From contig NMRB01000191.1 of the NCBI GenBank assembly GCA_002633025.1, positions 369,647 to 433,646 on the forward strand: a stretch of 64,000 bases of DNA, written 5' to 3'. Shown here piece by piece: positions 1 to 42,263 of the stretch. Origin of the DNA: Notospermus geniculatus. Lineage: Eukaryota > Nemertea > Pilidiophora > Heteronemertea > Lineidae. The position numbers and the translations under genes were made by a program. The first letter of the stretch is position 1. Each line of letters starts with the position of its first letter. The notes beneath the pieces were generated by a model that saw only the letters and a program-made list of their open reading frames with translations, did not search any database and was not told the DNA's origin.

Positions 1-30534
<30,534 letters not shown>

Positions 30535-31711
30535 TTTCCCCCTCGCCTCAACCTGCACGTAGTTCAATCACACTTCACAAACACAGGCACAAACAAAATG
30601 TGGTGCCCACGACGACCACGTCCTGCCAACTTGTCTACCGTCTTTTAGCTGGGCTGGTCCTTCTTTAGGGACAGGGTGGCCCTATAATTTTGCCGGTCGA
30701 TCACACGGCTACACGGCCGTGGCAATGTAAAAAAGACGAGAATGAATGAAAATACGGCATATGTTACACTACTGCACAGTTTTGATGTTTCCCTCACTGC
30801 ACAGCACTTGGCGACACTCATTCATCGGGGGCGCTTTTGCATTCAACATTGAAGCTCAGACCGGATGAACACGGCGCGCATGCACCAGAGTGCTAAGTCT
30901 TGCGAAGATAGTACCGTCAACTTGTTTGGATTACATGTCAAATAATCAGTGAATCATCCATATCTCGTCCTGTTTTAAGCTGAAATTTATATTGTTATTA
31001 CTAATTCTGCATAATATTTACCATTTATCTTACTATAGCTAAGAAAATTAGTCCCACTCATTTGCGGATGAATACACGCACCTGCAATATTCTGGTTGTC
31101 TTGGAGACAGGTACACATCATTAGCGCGGGAATTTCTTGACACAGCGGCGGGACATTGTATCGCTCTGTGTAAGTTCTCAAACTCGGTCAATGATATTGT
31201 TGTTCAATTGGTGTTTTGTAAAAAGGCTACTAGGAGCAAGTATTACCTCCATCACGCGCAAGATTGATTTTCAACCGGACGGATGGAGGCCGGCAGGAGA
31301 AGAAATAGGCCTGACGCCATCCATTTGAGAATGGAAGAAAATATCAATGTATATGTAATTATGCGTGTATCGACAAAAACTAGGCCTATCTTTTATTAGT
31401 TTATTAAGTAAGTTGAAGTAAAAGGACCCTGCATGCCTAAAACGGGCAACTAGCTTCTTATAGTGTGGTCATTTCATTGTAGGTGGCGCTAGCACTACTG
31501 ATTGAGGATTTGGGCTCAAACGTTGATATTGAGCGTTAGGCCTATTTTCTTGCATTTTTAATCATGACAGAGGATTCTCATTATGCCAACCAATCACTGT
31601 AATAGGGATATCAAAATGCCTACCGGTATGAGGAGCTGCCTGATAACTAAAAAGTGTGTTTGCCTTGCTTGTAGACTGTACCAATGGCAATTCTGCATAT
31701 CTCCCCGGAAA

Positions 31712-32000
31712 TATGGCAAGCCGTTTGTTCATTTAATCAAATAAACCAGTTTTTTAACAGTTTTTTTTAAAATAAACTTGTTTTTTTCCATTCAGGTAAA
31801 AAAACTAGGATTTTTTTAATAAATGAACAGTTGGCTAAAAAAACAATTTTTTAAAAAAATGAACCAAGATTCTTTGCAATGGGGTGAAATAAACCTAGTT
31901 TTTTAAATAAAAAACAGGTTTTTAAGAGTTTTTTAAATAAAAAAACAGGTTTTTGAAAAAAACTGGTTTATTTGATTAAATGGACAAACAGCTTGTCATA
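31712..32000. repeat. Foldback element with T-rich/A-rich simple-repeat core
   Basis: About 38-bp inverted ends (TATGRCAAGCYGTTTGT...) flank a core of repeated TTTTTTAAATAAA-like blocks. The core looks like slippage-expanded AT repeat. Confidence 0.7.
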
Positions 32001-32076
32001 CGGGCATATTATATCTGACTCGGTCCAAGGTCGGTCTTTGATTATCGACAGACGCCTGATTTTCCATGTTCGTTTT

Positions 32077-32252
32077 CAGGGGCGGATCCCGGAATCATAC
32101 TGAGGAAAGAGGGGGCACAGCCAGCGCACATCGTGGAAAACCTCGGTCATATTTTAACATCTTTTCGAAATTTCCCGGTCAATTTTAAAGATTTTCCACA
32201 AAGTAGAGGAGGCACGGGCCGGGTGTGCCCCTGCACCTTGGATCCGCGCCTG
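32077..32252. repeat. hAT-like non-autonomous element, copy 1
   Basis: Ends are CAGGGGCGGATCC and GGATCCGCGCCTG in inverted orientation, with GTTTT on both flanks. The interior (GAGGGGGCACAGCCAGC, GTGGAAAACCTCGGTCA) recurs at 39694-39857. CAGGGGCGGATCC-type ends are characteristic of hAT-derived MITEs. Confidence 0.7.
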
Positions 32253-32756
32253 GTTTTTACTCTTTTCTTATTCCCAACCCCTTGCTAAAAACTGTTTGCC
32301 TTTCATCGTGCACAGTGGCCGCCAGGCGGCAGACGAAGCTAGCTAGAGAAGTTTGAAACCGTTCAAAATAGCCCAACCAAATCAATATCAATGGAGCGGC
32401 TTGCCAATACAATGAACCTTGACAATGAATACACAGCTACTGTGCGCACTGGAATGAGAACATATAATGATGGCGAACTGAACAGTATACATGTAGGTGC
32501 ACTCAAATTCAGTGTAGTATCGGCCTCAAATCCATCCGTTATTTGGTCCAAGGTTATATCCTACATCTAGGTGTAGGTTAACCTCCGGGTTATATGTACT
32601 ACTACAGTGCCTGCACCTGAACAGTACTCGTTTTGTATAGCACTGGACGGTAAGCTTCGAACATTCGTGTCACTCTGTTCTGTGTGAAATCATCTTATGA
32701 CTTGACTGACATGCAAAAATTCATAAGCGAGCGACTGCATGTCATTTGTGTGATAT

Positions 32757-32906
32757 AATACGAAAAGTCTCCAAATTTCGCAAATTTTCGACCCCCGGCA
32801 CTTTCTACGTAGTAGAGCGCACATTCTCTACTACGTAGAAAGTGCCTGAGGAAGATCCCGGTTGGGGTCGAAAATTTGCGAAATTCGGAGACGACTTTTC
32901 GTATTA
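32757..32906. repeat. Head-to-head hairpin with hammerhead-like motif
   Basis: Two copies of a short sequence meet around CTACGTAGTAGAG. Arms read TAATACGAAAAGTC and GACTTTTCGTATTA. The right copy contains CTGAGGA, a GATCCC/GGGGTC stem, GAAA, and an AATTT-GCG-AAATT hairpin, also found at 45486 and 45963. Confidence 0.6.
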
Positions 32907-33476
32907 GAGGGTCTATATCAGTCATTTTGTGTCGTTCTTGGTGCTTTATGTTGGATATCATGTCATGTGTGCATGGGTTTCGGTGTGGCGCGAAATTGGC
33001 CTAGCCACGCCTGCCACTGATGAGGTCCTGGGCCCGTTCGATCCCGGTGTGATAGAATCCGATGCCCCGTCTTTCTGATGCCCCCCCCCCCTGCATTTGT
33101 TCGTCATTGTGGTCTCTCTAGGGTCCTATTGAATGGTGCCACTTAATCCGTAAATGTATTGTATTGTTGGGGGACATTAGATTCTATTACAGCTGTGCCC
33201 CAGTTGCTCTCAGTGTCATGTAGCCTATCGTGCCATCTTTATGACTATCATTCAAGCATTTGGGACCTGCTCCCGCCCTCCGACTGCAGCGCCGCTCAAC
33301 GTCAAGGTCACATAACTTCGATGAGAAATCAACCTCATGACTCACAACGAACGTCTTCAACCATTGCTACGATTGGAAGGCCATTTGGTAGGCCTGTGCG
33401 TCTCCCCGGGGTGTCCCCAAAACGTGCAATGTGGCAATAGTGTTTTCTGGGGCAGTCGGTTCGAACTTCATCTTAG

Positions 33477-33906
33477 TTAAGGCCACACTTTTTTATTTGT
33501 TGGATTACGAAACTCCCAACCCAAAACATAATATGTGCGGGTGGGCGGGGAAAAATAAAAATGATAATGACTATTTGTGTTTTTTGTTGTTTCACGTTTC
33601 AACGAAATAGGCCTACTACAGCTCACGGTGATATTGGGGAAAATAAAAAAATCACCAATCTTCAAATTTGGATGCCCTGAGATGCGATTTCCCAGCATTT
33701 GAGGATGTATTTTAGCCTTCTGACAAGCATTTTTTGCCAACGCAACCTTGTTATTTTCTTTACCTTTTCTTTCGTATACATGATCAGGCGGTGGTCGGCG
33801 GGAAAAAACACTCGTCAAAAACGGCCGTCTGGTTTGTTTGTTTCACTTTCGGGAAAATGATGGTCCGTGGATTCGTAATCCGACAAATAAAAAAAGTGTG
33901 GCCTAA
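33477..33906. repeat. Terminal inverted repeat element of 430 bp
   Basis: About 35-bp inverted ends GGCCACACTTTTTTATTTGT with TTAA (left) and TTA (right) at the borders. The inner part has no recognisable coding sequence. Confidence 0.7.
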
Positions 33907-34053
33907 CCCGGTGACTTTTATGATAGCATTATTATATCAAATTCATTTGTTTTATCAGGAGTATAAGTGGTAAATATTCGCAGATCTCACAGGGGCCACT
34001 TGAACTCGGGCACGCACCAGGACGAACGTACATTGTAATCCAGATTGAAGAAG

Positions 34054-34902
34054 ATGAGTTCCTACGCTGACTACTCTTCTTATTCTGAGCACTACGACGA
34101 TCTCAGAAGTGCACTGGGCATAGAACTCTACCTCGGTCTGCTGATGTGTAAACTTGGTAAACCGCTCAAAGACCTTCATATCCTCGATGCTGGCTGTGGC
34201 ACTGGAAATTACTCCATTTCGTTGCTGCGGTTAGGAGTCGGAAAAGTGACACTTCTGGATACCAACCCCGGGATGCTGGCGAAGGCACGCGAGAAGCTTT
34301 CTCTCGCAGGGGAATTTGAAGGACGGTATGAGTTCAAGGAACACAAGCTACCAGAACTACCATTCCACGATGGCACATTTGATTGCGTCATGATGAACAA
34401 CGTTCTTCATCACCTAGTAGTTGCCAATTCAGACGGTACGGCGGAGAAAACGGCATGCAATGAAGCCATACAAAACGTCTCTCGGGTACTCAAACCTAAA
34501 GGTATTTTTTTCCTTTTGGACACTTTCGATGTGCAAATTGAAAAGGGGGTTTGGTACTGGGGGTTCAATCCAAGAGTAAGCAAGTTGTTGATGGCACGAG
34601 CGCCAAATTACGACGATATTTGCGCAACCTTGAAGTCGAGTGGATTCAACATGGACACTCTGCAGTCGTTCCCCCGACTGGAAGGCTACCCAAGCATACA
34701 GGACGTGGAGGGCACGTTTGTCAAGGAGATTCGGGAGTCAGTTTCGTGGTTTGCTGAGTTTACTGAGGAGGAAACCGAAGAGATGTTGGCCACGCTCAAC
34801 CAGATGAAGGAAGACGGAACTTTGATGGAATATTTTGAAAAAATGGACGCTACGAGAAAAGAAGTCGGTCAAATGACTTTTGTGACTGTGCAGAAATGTT
34901 AA
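34054..34902 (+). CDS. Class I SAM-dependent methyltransferase, intronless
   Basis: A 282-residue protein from ATG 34054 (an upstream in-frame TTG is not a start in animals) to TAA. The SAM-binding motif I is LDAGCGTGNYS (residues 44-54), with the acidic residue Asp69 ending strand beta 2 (VTLLDTNPGM) and motif post-I/IV region FDCVMMNNVLHHL (about 112-124), then VLKPKGIFFLLDTF. This is the Methyltransf_11/25 type of fold; substrate cannot be told. The N-terminus is rich in Ser and Tyr (SSYADYSSYSEHYDD). No intron interrupts the frame, unlike every other gene here, so it is a retrocopy or was acquired without introns. No target peptide is evident. It is divergent from the dynein gene 3.5 kb away; a functional link is not implied. 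Confidence 0.93.
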   Translation: MSSYADYSSYSEHYDDLRSALGIELYLGLLMCKLGKPLKDLHILDAGCGTGNYSISLLRLGVGKVTLLDTNPGMLAKAREKLSLAGEFEGRYEFKEHKLPELPFHDGTFDCVMMNNVLHHLVVANSDGTAEKTACNEAIQNVSRVLKPKGIFFLLDTFDVQIEKGVWYWGFNPRVSKLLMARAPNYDDICATLKSSGFNMDTLQSFPRLEGYPSIQDVEGTFVKEIRESVSWFAEFTEEETEEMLATLNQMKEDGTLMEYFEKMDATRKEVGQMTFVTVQKC

Positions 34903-34961
34903 TGGTGGCATCCTTTCAGACTGAGCTACCTCAACGCCCGAACATTTCAGGTTAACTCCCG

Positions 34962-35065
34962 GGCCCGTATGCATAAAGGTGGAATAAGCTTATTCCAGGT
35001 AACTTAAGGCTATAACGTTAGGTTATACCTGGAATAAGCTTATTCCACTTTTATGCATACGGGCC
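34962..35065. repeat. Palindromic foldback in the methyltransferase 3' UTR
   Basis: About 45-bp arms (GGCCCGTATGCATAAA, then GTGGAATAAGCTTATTCC) with a 15-base loop. Transcribed, it would form a long hairpin in the 3' UTR. Confidence 0.75.
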
Positions 35066-35285
35066 AAGAAGTTTAGGCCTACTGCTGCATACACCAGGCC
35101 TATTACTCTACTATACTCTAGATTAACCGACATAGGATCGTTTCATTAAATGGGGGCATGACTGCCCCCAGTACTTTTATGCATGAACAGGCCGCGATCC
35201 CTTCTCTCTGATCGGCTCACACTTGTCGGTCCTTGCTGGTTGTTAATCACAAGATTATCCTTTATTGTGTCATTTTGATTATTTC

Positions 35286-35291
35286 AATAAA
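35286..35291 (+). terminator. Polyadenylation signal of the methyltransferase gene
   Basis: AATAAA lies 384 bp after the stop codon and is followed by a GT-rich stretch (TGAAGTTGCAGTCTTATGAG). The implied 3' UTR contains the foldback at 34962-35065. Confidence 0.6.
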
Positions 35292-35351
35292 CGGCATCGC
35301 AGGGTCAATGAAGTTGCAGTCTTATGAGTTTGGACCCCTGCTACGAAATAG

Positions 35352-35531
35352 AGCCCGGTTGCACCAAATGTCGTAGGTGCTGTCTTAAAGTTAAGAACAA
35401 AAATGGATTGCACCATCGATGTCTTAGGACATCGTCCTAACGTTCCAGCCTATACAGTTACGACATGTCTTTAGGGGTTGTCCCAAATTCCATATCTTAC
35501 GATAAGAACTTAAGTTTTGTGCAACTGGGCC
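35352..35531. repeat. Terminal inverted repeat element with GGCCCAGTTGCAC ends
   Basis: Left end AGCCCGGTTGCAC and right end GTGCAACTGGGCC are inverted. The interior shows further imperfect inversion around AGGACATCGTCCT. Confidence 0.55.
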
Positions 35532-37551
35532 CTGGACTCATGACAAACGATACAGGCAGCGTAATATCGCTCATTGTTTTGAATAATATTTCTTTTCGGA
35601 GAATCGCGAATCAGATTGTCGAAGTCCAGATGGCGCCCAGGTATTTCACTTGGAAAGTAGTTCCTCTGACATTGCTGATGCCTGGTTTTAAATTGCAAAG
35701 CTCTGGCAGTAACCATGTGGCTGACTTGATCGCCGTACAGTTCATTGGCCGACACGTTGAGGTCAGGCCTAGGTTTGTGAATTGAACGACATCGGCGATT
35801 TTCGCTAACATGCTCCCTGAAAGAATTGAGGGGGCTACAATTTCGTTCGAAGTTGGTATGCCTACATGCATATAAAATGTTTCTTTGTATGTATTTTTTT
35901 TTAATTCCGGAGGAGGCTACCTCAGTCCCATACCTCGTATCAAAAATTCATATTTCAGTTACCATCGTGAGAGTTTGATTTCCTTCGAAATAGGGCGTAG
36001 AATTTCGTATCCCGTCAGCGTCCACGCTGTTGAAATTTTTTTGAAGACTTCTGTACAAGAACTATGCATTGTGTCTGCATAGAGAGCAATATCATTTTGC
36101 AGGCCGAGGGTGTGTACGACAGTCTCCAGAGAGTTCTGATCTCTCGGAACACTCCAGGACTGATGAAACTCGCATCATCGCGTTCAGTCCATGTTCCAGT
36201 CATGACAAGTTTTCCCATCGGACATCGTCATGCTGCCTGAGGTTGGTTATTGCTGCTTCGGTCTATTGGAAAGTCTATTTAAAAGAGATGGCTCTGCTGT
36301 GATGAAGCAGTTGAGGCTCGGAGTTGTGGCGTGTTGCCATAATAGACAGGAATGATATAATATTAATTGTCGTCGAATATCAAACTAGATCACCTCGGCT
36401 ATGATATTAACACACGGATACAGTGCATTAATTTTCTTCTCATGGTCCACGCTTCAGTCAGGTTACCCTGATCTATTAACTGTAGATAAACCAAAAGTGC
36501 TTGGATTTATTCGTCGGATGCCTGGTCCTCATATTATTTCATATCTGAAGGTAAGGGAAACTTGATTTTGATGATTTTTCTTCTTCGTTTGCGATGAACT
36601 GTAGACCTATTTGGTATTCTTCTCAATCGCTCGCTCTGCCTTCCCATTTATGAAGATCACAGTTCAAGAAAGACACCACACAGATGGTGTCGCGACTAGA
36701 TACGATGGTAGGTCTAATAGCCAACTAGCCCTCGGCAATTCCTTATCAGTAATGCAATTTAACCCTGCTGTTGATTTGATTAGGACCCGACCGATTGCAG
36801 CCACGGGTGATGGTCATGTTCAACAACCAGTCTGGGGTAACGTACATGTACTCGTGCATGGAACCACACATTTGCTACACGATGACACATGCATACTCAA
36901 CGACTGACACTATTCCACCTAAAATGTCATTGATTTTTTTCCGCATCAAATATCAAATGCTATGATCAAATGGATTAAAGTGCCACCATCATTTGGTCAA
37001 TGGATATTCTACTTGCGGGGAAGCCATGGTTACCCGTACATTCGATGTCGAGACTAATACCCACCCATGCAGGTGTACGGTACCAGGTGTAGGCCTAATC
37101 ATTCGGCTCGGCCTCGTTCGGCCTCCTTCGGGTACTTCGGGATTTGTCGGGAGTCCGACTCGGCTGTATAACAATACGCGCCATCTTGAAACGGAAGTGG
37201 GTCCTCAGTTCCGGCGATTTACTAACCCATTCGTCCGCCGGATAGTGCCCAGGTGATGGTGTCTAGAATTACACGATATACGCATATTTTTTGAAAATTC
37301 ATCATTGTATATATGAATTACTTAAAACTATAGATTTATGCGTACATAAGATCAAGGAAAGTATGATATTATGTTGCTGCTACGCATGCGCAGTACGTAT
37401 TAAGTAGTGCTCCTAACGCGGATGAATGTCTATCCAAGATGGCGGTATTCTTCATACAGTAGAGATACTTTTCGTCTCGTCAGAAGTGAAACATCGAAAA
37501 AGTATCTCACAACGTAGAATGTAGGCCTAATGTTTTTCAGTGCGATCCCAT

Positions 37552-37673
37552 TGGCTGATATTTATAAAGGCTAGCAAATGCTTTTACTTCAAGTTTTGTG
37601 GTACATTCACATTTGAACATCGCTGCGAAAATATTAAGTAAAAGCATTTGCTAACTTTTATGAATACCAGCCA
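37552..37673. repeat. Foldback element
   Basis: Inverted ends TGGCTGATATTTATAAAGG... and ...TTTATGAATACCAGCCA, with inner perfect arms GCAAATGCTTTTACTT. About 120 bp in all. Confidence 0.65.
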
Positions 37674-38293
37674 TTGGTCGGATGGGAAACAGACTCGCTG
37701 TTTCTCTGTGTGTCGCTCATTGTCGTCAAGTCGCCGCTTATTCCGTCAACGTTACATCGGCACGGTCAAATTTTTCGCAGTAGGATTTTTTGAAATTCTG
37801 ATTTAGTGAATGTACGGTTATGTCTTTAGTCTGCATATCAGGAAGTTTGATGGGAAAAATATGACCGTGTACAACGGCCATTGCAGTTATTTCAGAAGTC
37901 GGTGATCAGTTGAATGCCATTCCGCTTGTTATTTTTGCTACTAAAAACCAGCAGCTGCACAAAATTGATGTCAAAAAGGTCAATACCGAAATTAATGCAG
38001 AATTCAGTCATCTGTTCTTTAGTGTAGGATATACTGTCTCCTGGTGACAAATAGAGTCATGCCTCAGCGGGCATCAGTAACCTACCAGATCCGTAGTCGT
38101 TTCGTGGTTGAATGGCTTACAATTCCAAACCATCATTCGATTTTCCATCCTATAATGGATTTTATTTTAGATGCGATCGTGCCTTGCGTTAAGATGTCGC
38201 ACTGATTGAGTGAATCTGACATTTACAAAGATACAGATGCCCTGCAACAAATCAGTGGCTCAATGTTATCCAGTTGGCAACTACCGTATCAAT

Positions 38294-38422
38294 CGAGAGG
38301 TTAAGAAACCACTCCGTTAACGGTAACACTAACGCTAACGTTATTCTTTACATTACAAATGTACATCAGAAATAGCGTTAGCGTTAGTGTTATCGTTAAC
38401 GGAGTGGTTTCTTAACCTCTCG
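38294..38422. repeat. Near-perfect foldback with TAACG-rich arms
   Basis: Arms of about 50 bp start CGAGAGGTTAAGAAACCACT and continue through repeated GCTAACG/CGTTAGC words. The loop is about 30 bp. Further TAACG words follow to about 38520. Confidence 0.75.
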
Positions 38423-38863
38423 AATAACACTACGCTAACGTTGTATTTCTGACACAAGCCTATACAATTGCAACGTGAAAAATAATTTTTAAAAAAATGT
38501 TAGTGTTACCGTTTAGCGAGACGAGCTCTTAATTAAACTTTCTGATTTCTTCACTTCGCCCCAGTCCTTTGGCAAGCGAGTTGAAGAGACAGAAAGTAAC
38601 CCCTTCGTACCGCACATGATCTACGCTAAAACTGACTCGTTAACTATTTTGACATTTGGCATGTTTGGTTGTATTATCTTGTCGATTCTCACAGTTCTAT
38701 TTCCACCAGCACAAATGATGCATGCACTTAAAATGAACACACACCTTCACCAGATTTTCTTTATGCAAGCACATAGCCTACTGCGATATTCAACCACTGA
38801 TTAAATAGCGTACCGTTACAATTGTTTCGAAATATATCGCGGAGAATAACCCAACATTCCCAT

Positions 38864-38969
38864 CCTCCCAATGCAGGGGTTTTCACCTCGCTCCTCTTCA
38901 TCCACTCAACAAACCTTTGTGTGCGAGTGTGTGAATAGAAGAGGAGCAAGACCAAAGCCCTGTGGGAGG
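38864..38969. repeat. CCTCCCA foldback family, copy 1 (inverted)
   Basis: Ends CCTCCCA/TGGGAGG with arms of about 40 bp containing TCGCTCCTCTTCAT. The same element, in the opposite orientation, follows the cytochrome c genes at 48929-49026 and 50877-50968. Confidence 0.7.
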
Positions 38970-39319
38970 ATGTACATTCCGGACAAGAAATTCAATGCAA
39001 ACGAATTTTTCGGCTTCCAGCACCAGTATCTGCTGCGTCTGCCATTGCCAGCGAAGCATTCTCATCCAGATGAGCTCACCCCAGAGTGTTTTTTTTTCAC
39101 CTGTCGGCATCACTGCCGCTTTTAATTAAACTCCCAGTAAAATTGTCTCGAAAATTACAAAAGTTAATTAGTAGAATGTTGACATGGAAAGTACGTATAG
39201 GTGTGTCATTTCCTCCTGATTCTGTCAGGATTTCAAGATGGCGATTTAGTATCGATGGCAGTGTTAAAATTTTCGTCCAATTATCAAAAAATTTCAACGC
39301 TGTCGTGGAGTATGAGCCA

Positions 39320-39415
39320 GGTGGTGCTATTTTCTCGTCGACCCAGGGTCGCCGGTGACAGCCAAGGGGGTAGTATTTTCTCGTCGACCCTTGGTCGACG
39401 GTGACAGCCAAAGGG
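39320..39415. repeat. Two-unit tandem repeat of about 48 bp
   Basis: Two units share TATTTTCTCGTCGACCC and GGTGACAGCCAA. Each unit includes a small internal palindrome (GGTCGNCGGTGAC). Confidence 0.6.
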
Positions 39416-39693
39416 TTAAGAGAAAGGTTGTCACTGCATCATCTGTAGCACCACACAGTCTCCCCGCCCCCAACATCGCCAGCAAGTATCACTCTCAAAG
39501 GACATGTCTCTGACAAGTAATGATATGGATGGAATTGCCGTGAAGGCTGAAGATTGGAGATGGATTTCAGTGACGGCCAATCTGTTTTTAAACCACAAAC
39601 CCACAAATGACAGATGAGATGCCAGCACCCAAAAGCTATTGAAAATAATCCGCTGCAACTGCACAACTGGATGTAACACAAATAGATGCAGTT

Positions 39694-39857
39694 CAGGGGC
39701 GGATCCAGAATCATGGGAAAGAGGGGGCACAGCCAGCCCACATCGTGGAAAACCTCGGTCAAATTTTAACTTTTCAAAATTCCACGGTCAATTTTTAAGA
39801 TTTTCCACAAAATAGAGGGGGCACGGGCCGGGTGTGCTCCCCCTGGATCCGCGCCTG
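39694..39857. repeat. hAT-like non-autonomous element, copy 2
   Basis: Same ends as the copy at 32077-32252 (CAGGGGCGGATCC ... GGATCCGCGCC). The word GCAGTT flanks both sides and is a candidate target duplication. Confidence 0.72.
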
Positions 39858-41560
39858 CAGTTACAGAAAGTATGGCCTTCCATGCAGCAAAGCATGTGGT
39901 CCATGTTAGCTGACTGACTGTAGCAACCTTTCAGAATTTACTGAAGATGATGACGGTGACGAAAACAAGAGAAACTGAGGTATACGGCAAAATAACTGTA
40001 ATAGTCGCATTCTGACGTCATGGAGACGTCATACAACCACAATGAACCTTTGTCGTTAGAAGGTTTAAGATGGCTTTCCTACATATGATCAACTCATTTG
40101 TGGTGATTAATTGGCCCATGTTTTGCCTATTTAAAAAAGACGATGATTACGTCATAATGACGTCAGTTTGACGTCATAGGGACGTCAATCAGCAATTCAG
40201 TCATCACATCTGGAATCACTGTGGCCACTTTTGTATTAGTGAATAATACATTTATAGGGGTTAAAATGAACCCTTTTGGAGATAGCTGTACATTCATCAT
40301 TTTACCGTAATACATTAATTAGGGACATTTTGGGGGTGGGGTCATTCGGTGCTTTCTGATTGGCCAATTTTGGTAAACTTTTAGTATGTTGTTCAGGGCC
40401 TATGACTGAACACAAAATAAGTGAAAAACCTTTTGTTGCAATTTTTTTAGGGTCAAACCTTAGATTTACCAGCCTAACCCTATAATGCCCACACCTAGGT
40501 GCAGTTAATGGAAAAATATGTCCTTCTGGAATTTATTTCCATGTTGTATTAGAATATCATTTTTGATTTGGTTTTTTTTTCTGGTGGCCTTGACCTAATT
40601 TTTTAATTAGTAGCACATCTGATACATTGGGCTTCCGCGGATGCCAAGTGAAAAGTCTGAAGTAACCACAAAAATTTAAAATGTTATCATAACTCTTAAT
40701 TTTATGATTCAGTAACTCCTTCAAACACTTCTGAACAAAAAAAACATTTCTCAACAGCTTTTTGATACTGAATCTGTGAAAAAACATCAAGCACCGTGTA
40801 CGTATTCTTTATTTTCATCTGAAATAAGGGAAAAATATCATAAGTGTTCAGTTCCAAAGTTCAATAATGCCTAGTGTACTGCACTGAGTGGTTATGGATC
40901 AGCTCTGCTAGTCCAACAATGCCATAAAAATGATTTAGCTCGAATATTTCGATGACCTGTACACCTGTACTTCCCATTGTATCAGATATGATACATATCT
41001 GATACAAAAACAAGAGAAAATGGTTAGACAAGTAAGTATTGGACACTTTCATTACCACTTTCCACTTATGGTACTAAGAAAACAGTAAAATATGATCCCA
41101 GCATCTTTCAATCTCATTGACTTATTGCCCATTGTATCACATTTGCTACAACGATATGACTCATCTCCTACTGAGATACACAGAACACACACACACGGGC
41201 CATGTTGGTTGTTTTATTCTATGAATATTACACATTTATTCCATCCACTTCATCTTTCATTTCACTCACCTTCAAACCTTGAAATTTCAGTGCAAAACTT
41301 CGAGAAAATCAGGTCATGCTATTCATTGAGACCACCACATTTTCAACCTGGTCCCCAGAACCCAAAAGTGTTGTTAGTGTCATTCTTTCCAGACAGGTGG
41401 CAGCAGTAGGTGATCAAATATGATACATGGGCATGTAAGGTGCAATATTATTGATATTGACTAACTACACGAGGTAGTACAATGGTGATCATATATGATA
41501 CACTTGGCATTATAGGGTTACAGTCCAATTTTATAATGGTTTTCTATTACACCCCCTACC

Positions 41561-41837
41561 TTAAAGCCCCACTGTATTGAATGTGAAAAACGCAAATCAT
41601 CGCCGCGATTCTCGCACGACGTCAGCGTAGTGTAAAATGTACTACGCTCTGTCAGAATACATTAGAATTAGAGCTCTCCCTGCAGTTTTTTCCAATGCGT
41701 GCTGAAAACTAGGCCTTGATTCTGTGAAGTGCGTATCAGGCAAACATTTTGGGGACCTTCAGGAGGCTATGGGACCTCTATGTGAACTCTCCTAACTTTT
41801 TGAAAATATCGTAAAATTCAATATTGCGGGGCTTTAA
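41561..41837. repeat. TTAA-flanked MITE, copy 2
   Basis: Bordered by TTAA on both sides, with AGCCCCACTGTATTGAA and its inverse. Opposite orientation to the dynein-intron copy at 16525-16804, with clear internal similarity (ATCGCCGCGATTCT, CTAGGCCTTGATTCT). Confidence 0.77.
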
Positions 41838-42111
41838 ATTGGTGACCACCCAATGTTAATTTGCAAAGTAATGGGAAAACCTGGAATTTCAAGGGTACCA
41901 CTCTACCTTAAGAAATCCTGCGGAGAACACTGCATTCAGTCGACCCCATGCGAGAGTCTTTGGGAGGGGAAGACAATAACCTCTCACTCACCCCAGGTGA
42001 AAATGCTAACAATGTTAAATCCAGTTCCTTTCTCTACATCGTCTACTTTTTCTCTTGGGATGCAGTACCTATGCTTGTTGAAAACTTAAACTCTTTATTT
42101 TCCTTCTTCAG

Positions 42112-42263
42112 GTATCACGTGGGGTGAAGACACACTTGAAATTTATCTAACAAACCCAAAGAAATACATCCCAGGCACAAAAATGGTTTTCGCTGGAATC
42201 AAGAAAAAGACCGAACGGGCTGACCTCATAGCCTTCCTGAAGCGCGAGACGTCTCCAAGTTAA
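42112..42263 (+). CDS. Cytochrome c, second coding exon only (conventional type; first exon not found)
   Basis: An acceptor (CCTTCTTCAG) is followed by a 152-nt exon in phase 1 (needs one upstream G), reading [20 protein letters not shown] and [20 protein letters not shown], and ending in TAA at 42261. It is the C-terminal half of mitochondrial cytochrome c, the carrier between complexes III and IV. The axial heme ligand Met80 (in PGTKM) and Lys72/Lys73 (NPKKYIP) are present. The junction matches the classical animal intron within Gly56. The first half, with CxxCH, should lie upstream on the plus strand but is not visible in at least 6 kb. Either the intron is very long, the exon is outside this assembly, or this is a relic. 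The intact frame and conservation favour a working gene. Confidence 0.82.

Larger units (their letters stand above)
30535..34053. other. Shared upstream region between the divergent dynein and methyltransferase genes
   Basis: About 3.5 kb holds the 5' ends of both genes. No TATA box in a convincing position was seen for either. Most of the interval is repeat: a foldback at 31712-32000, a hAT-like element at 32077-32252, a head-to-head hairpin at 32757-32906, a weak tRNA-like stretch near 32990-33060 and a 430-bp terminal inverted repeat element at 33477-33906. I see no gene. Confidence 0.6.
34903..42111. other. Gene-poor stretch between methyltransferase and cytochrome c exon
   Basis: Apart from the methyltransferase 3' UTR, I find only repeats here. 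I searched for a first coding exon of cytochrome c (a CxxCH motif followed by KTGP) and did not find one. Confidence 0.55.

Noticed and set aside
32990-33060. Second tRNA-like element
   Set aside because: A B-box-like GTTCGATCCC is present, but the A box is poor; too weak to call.
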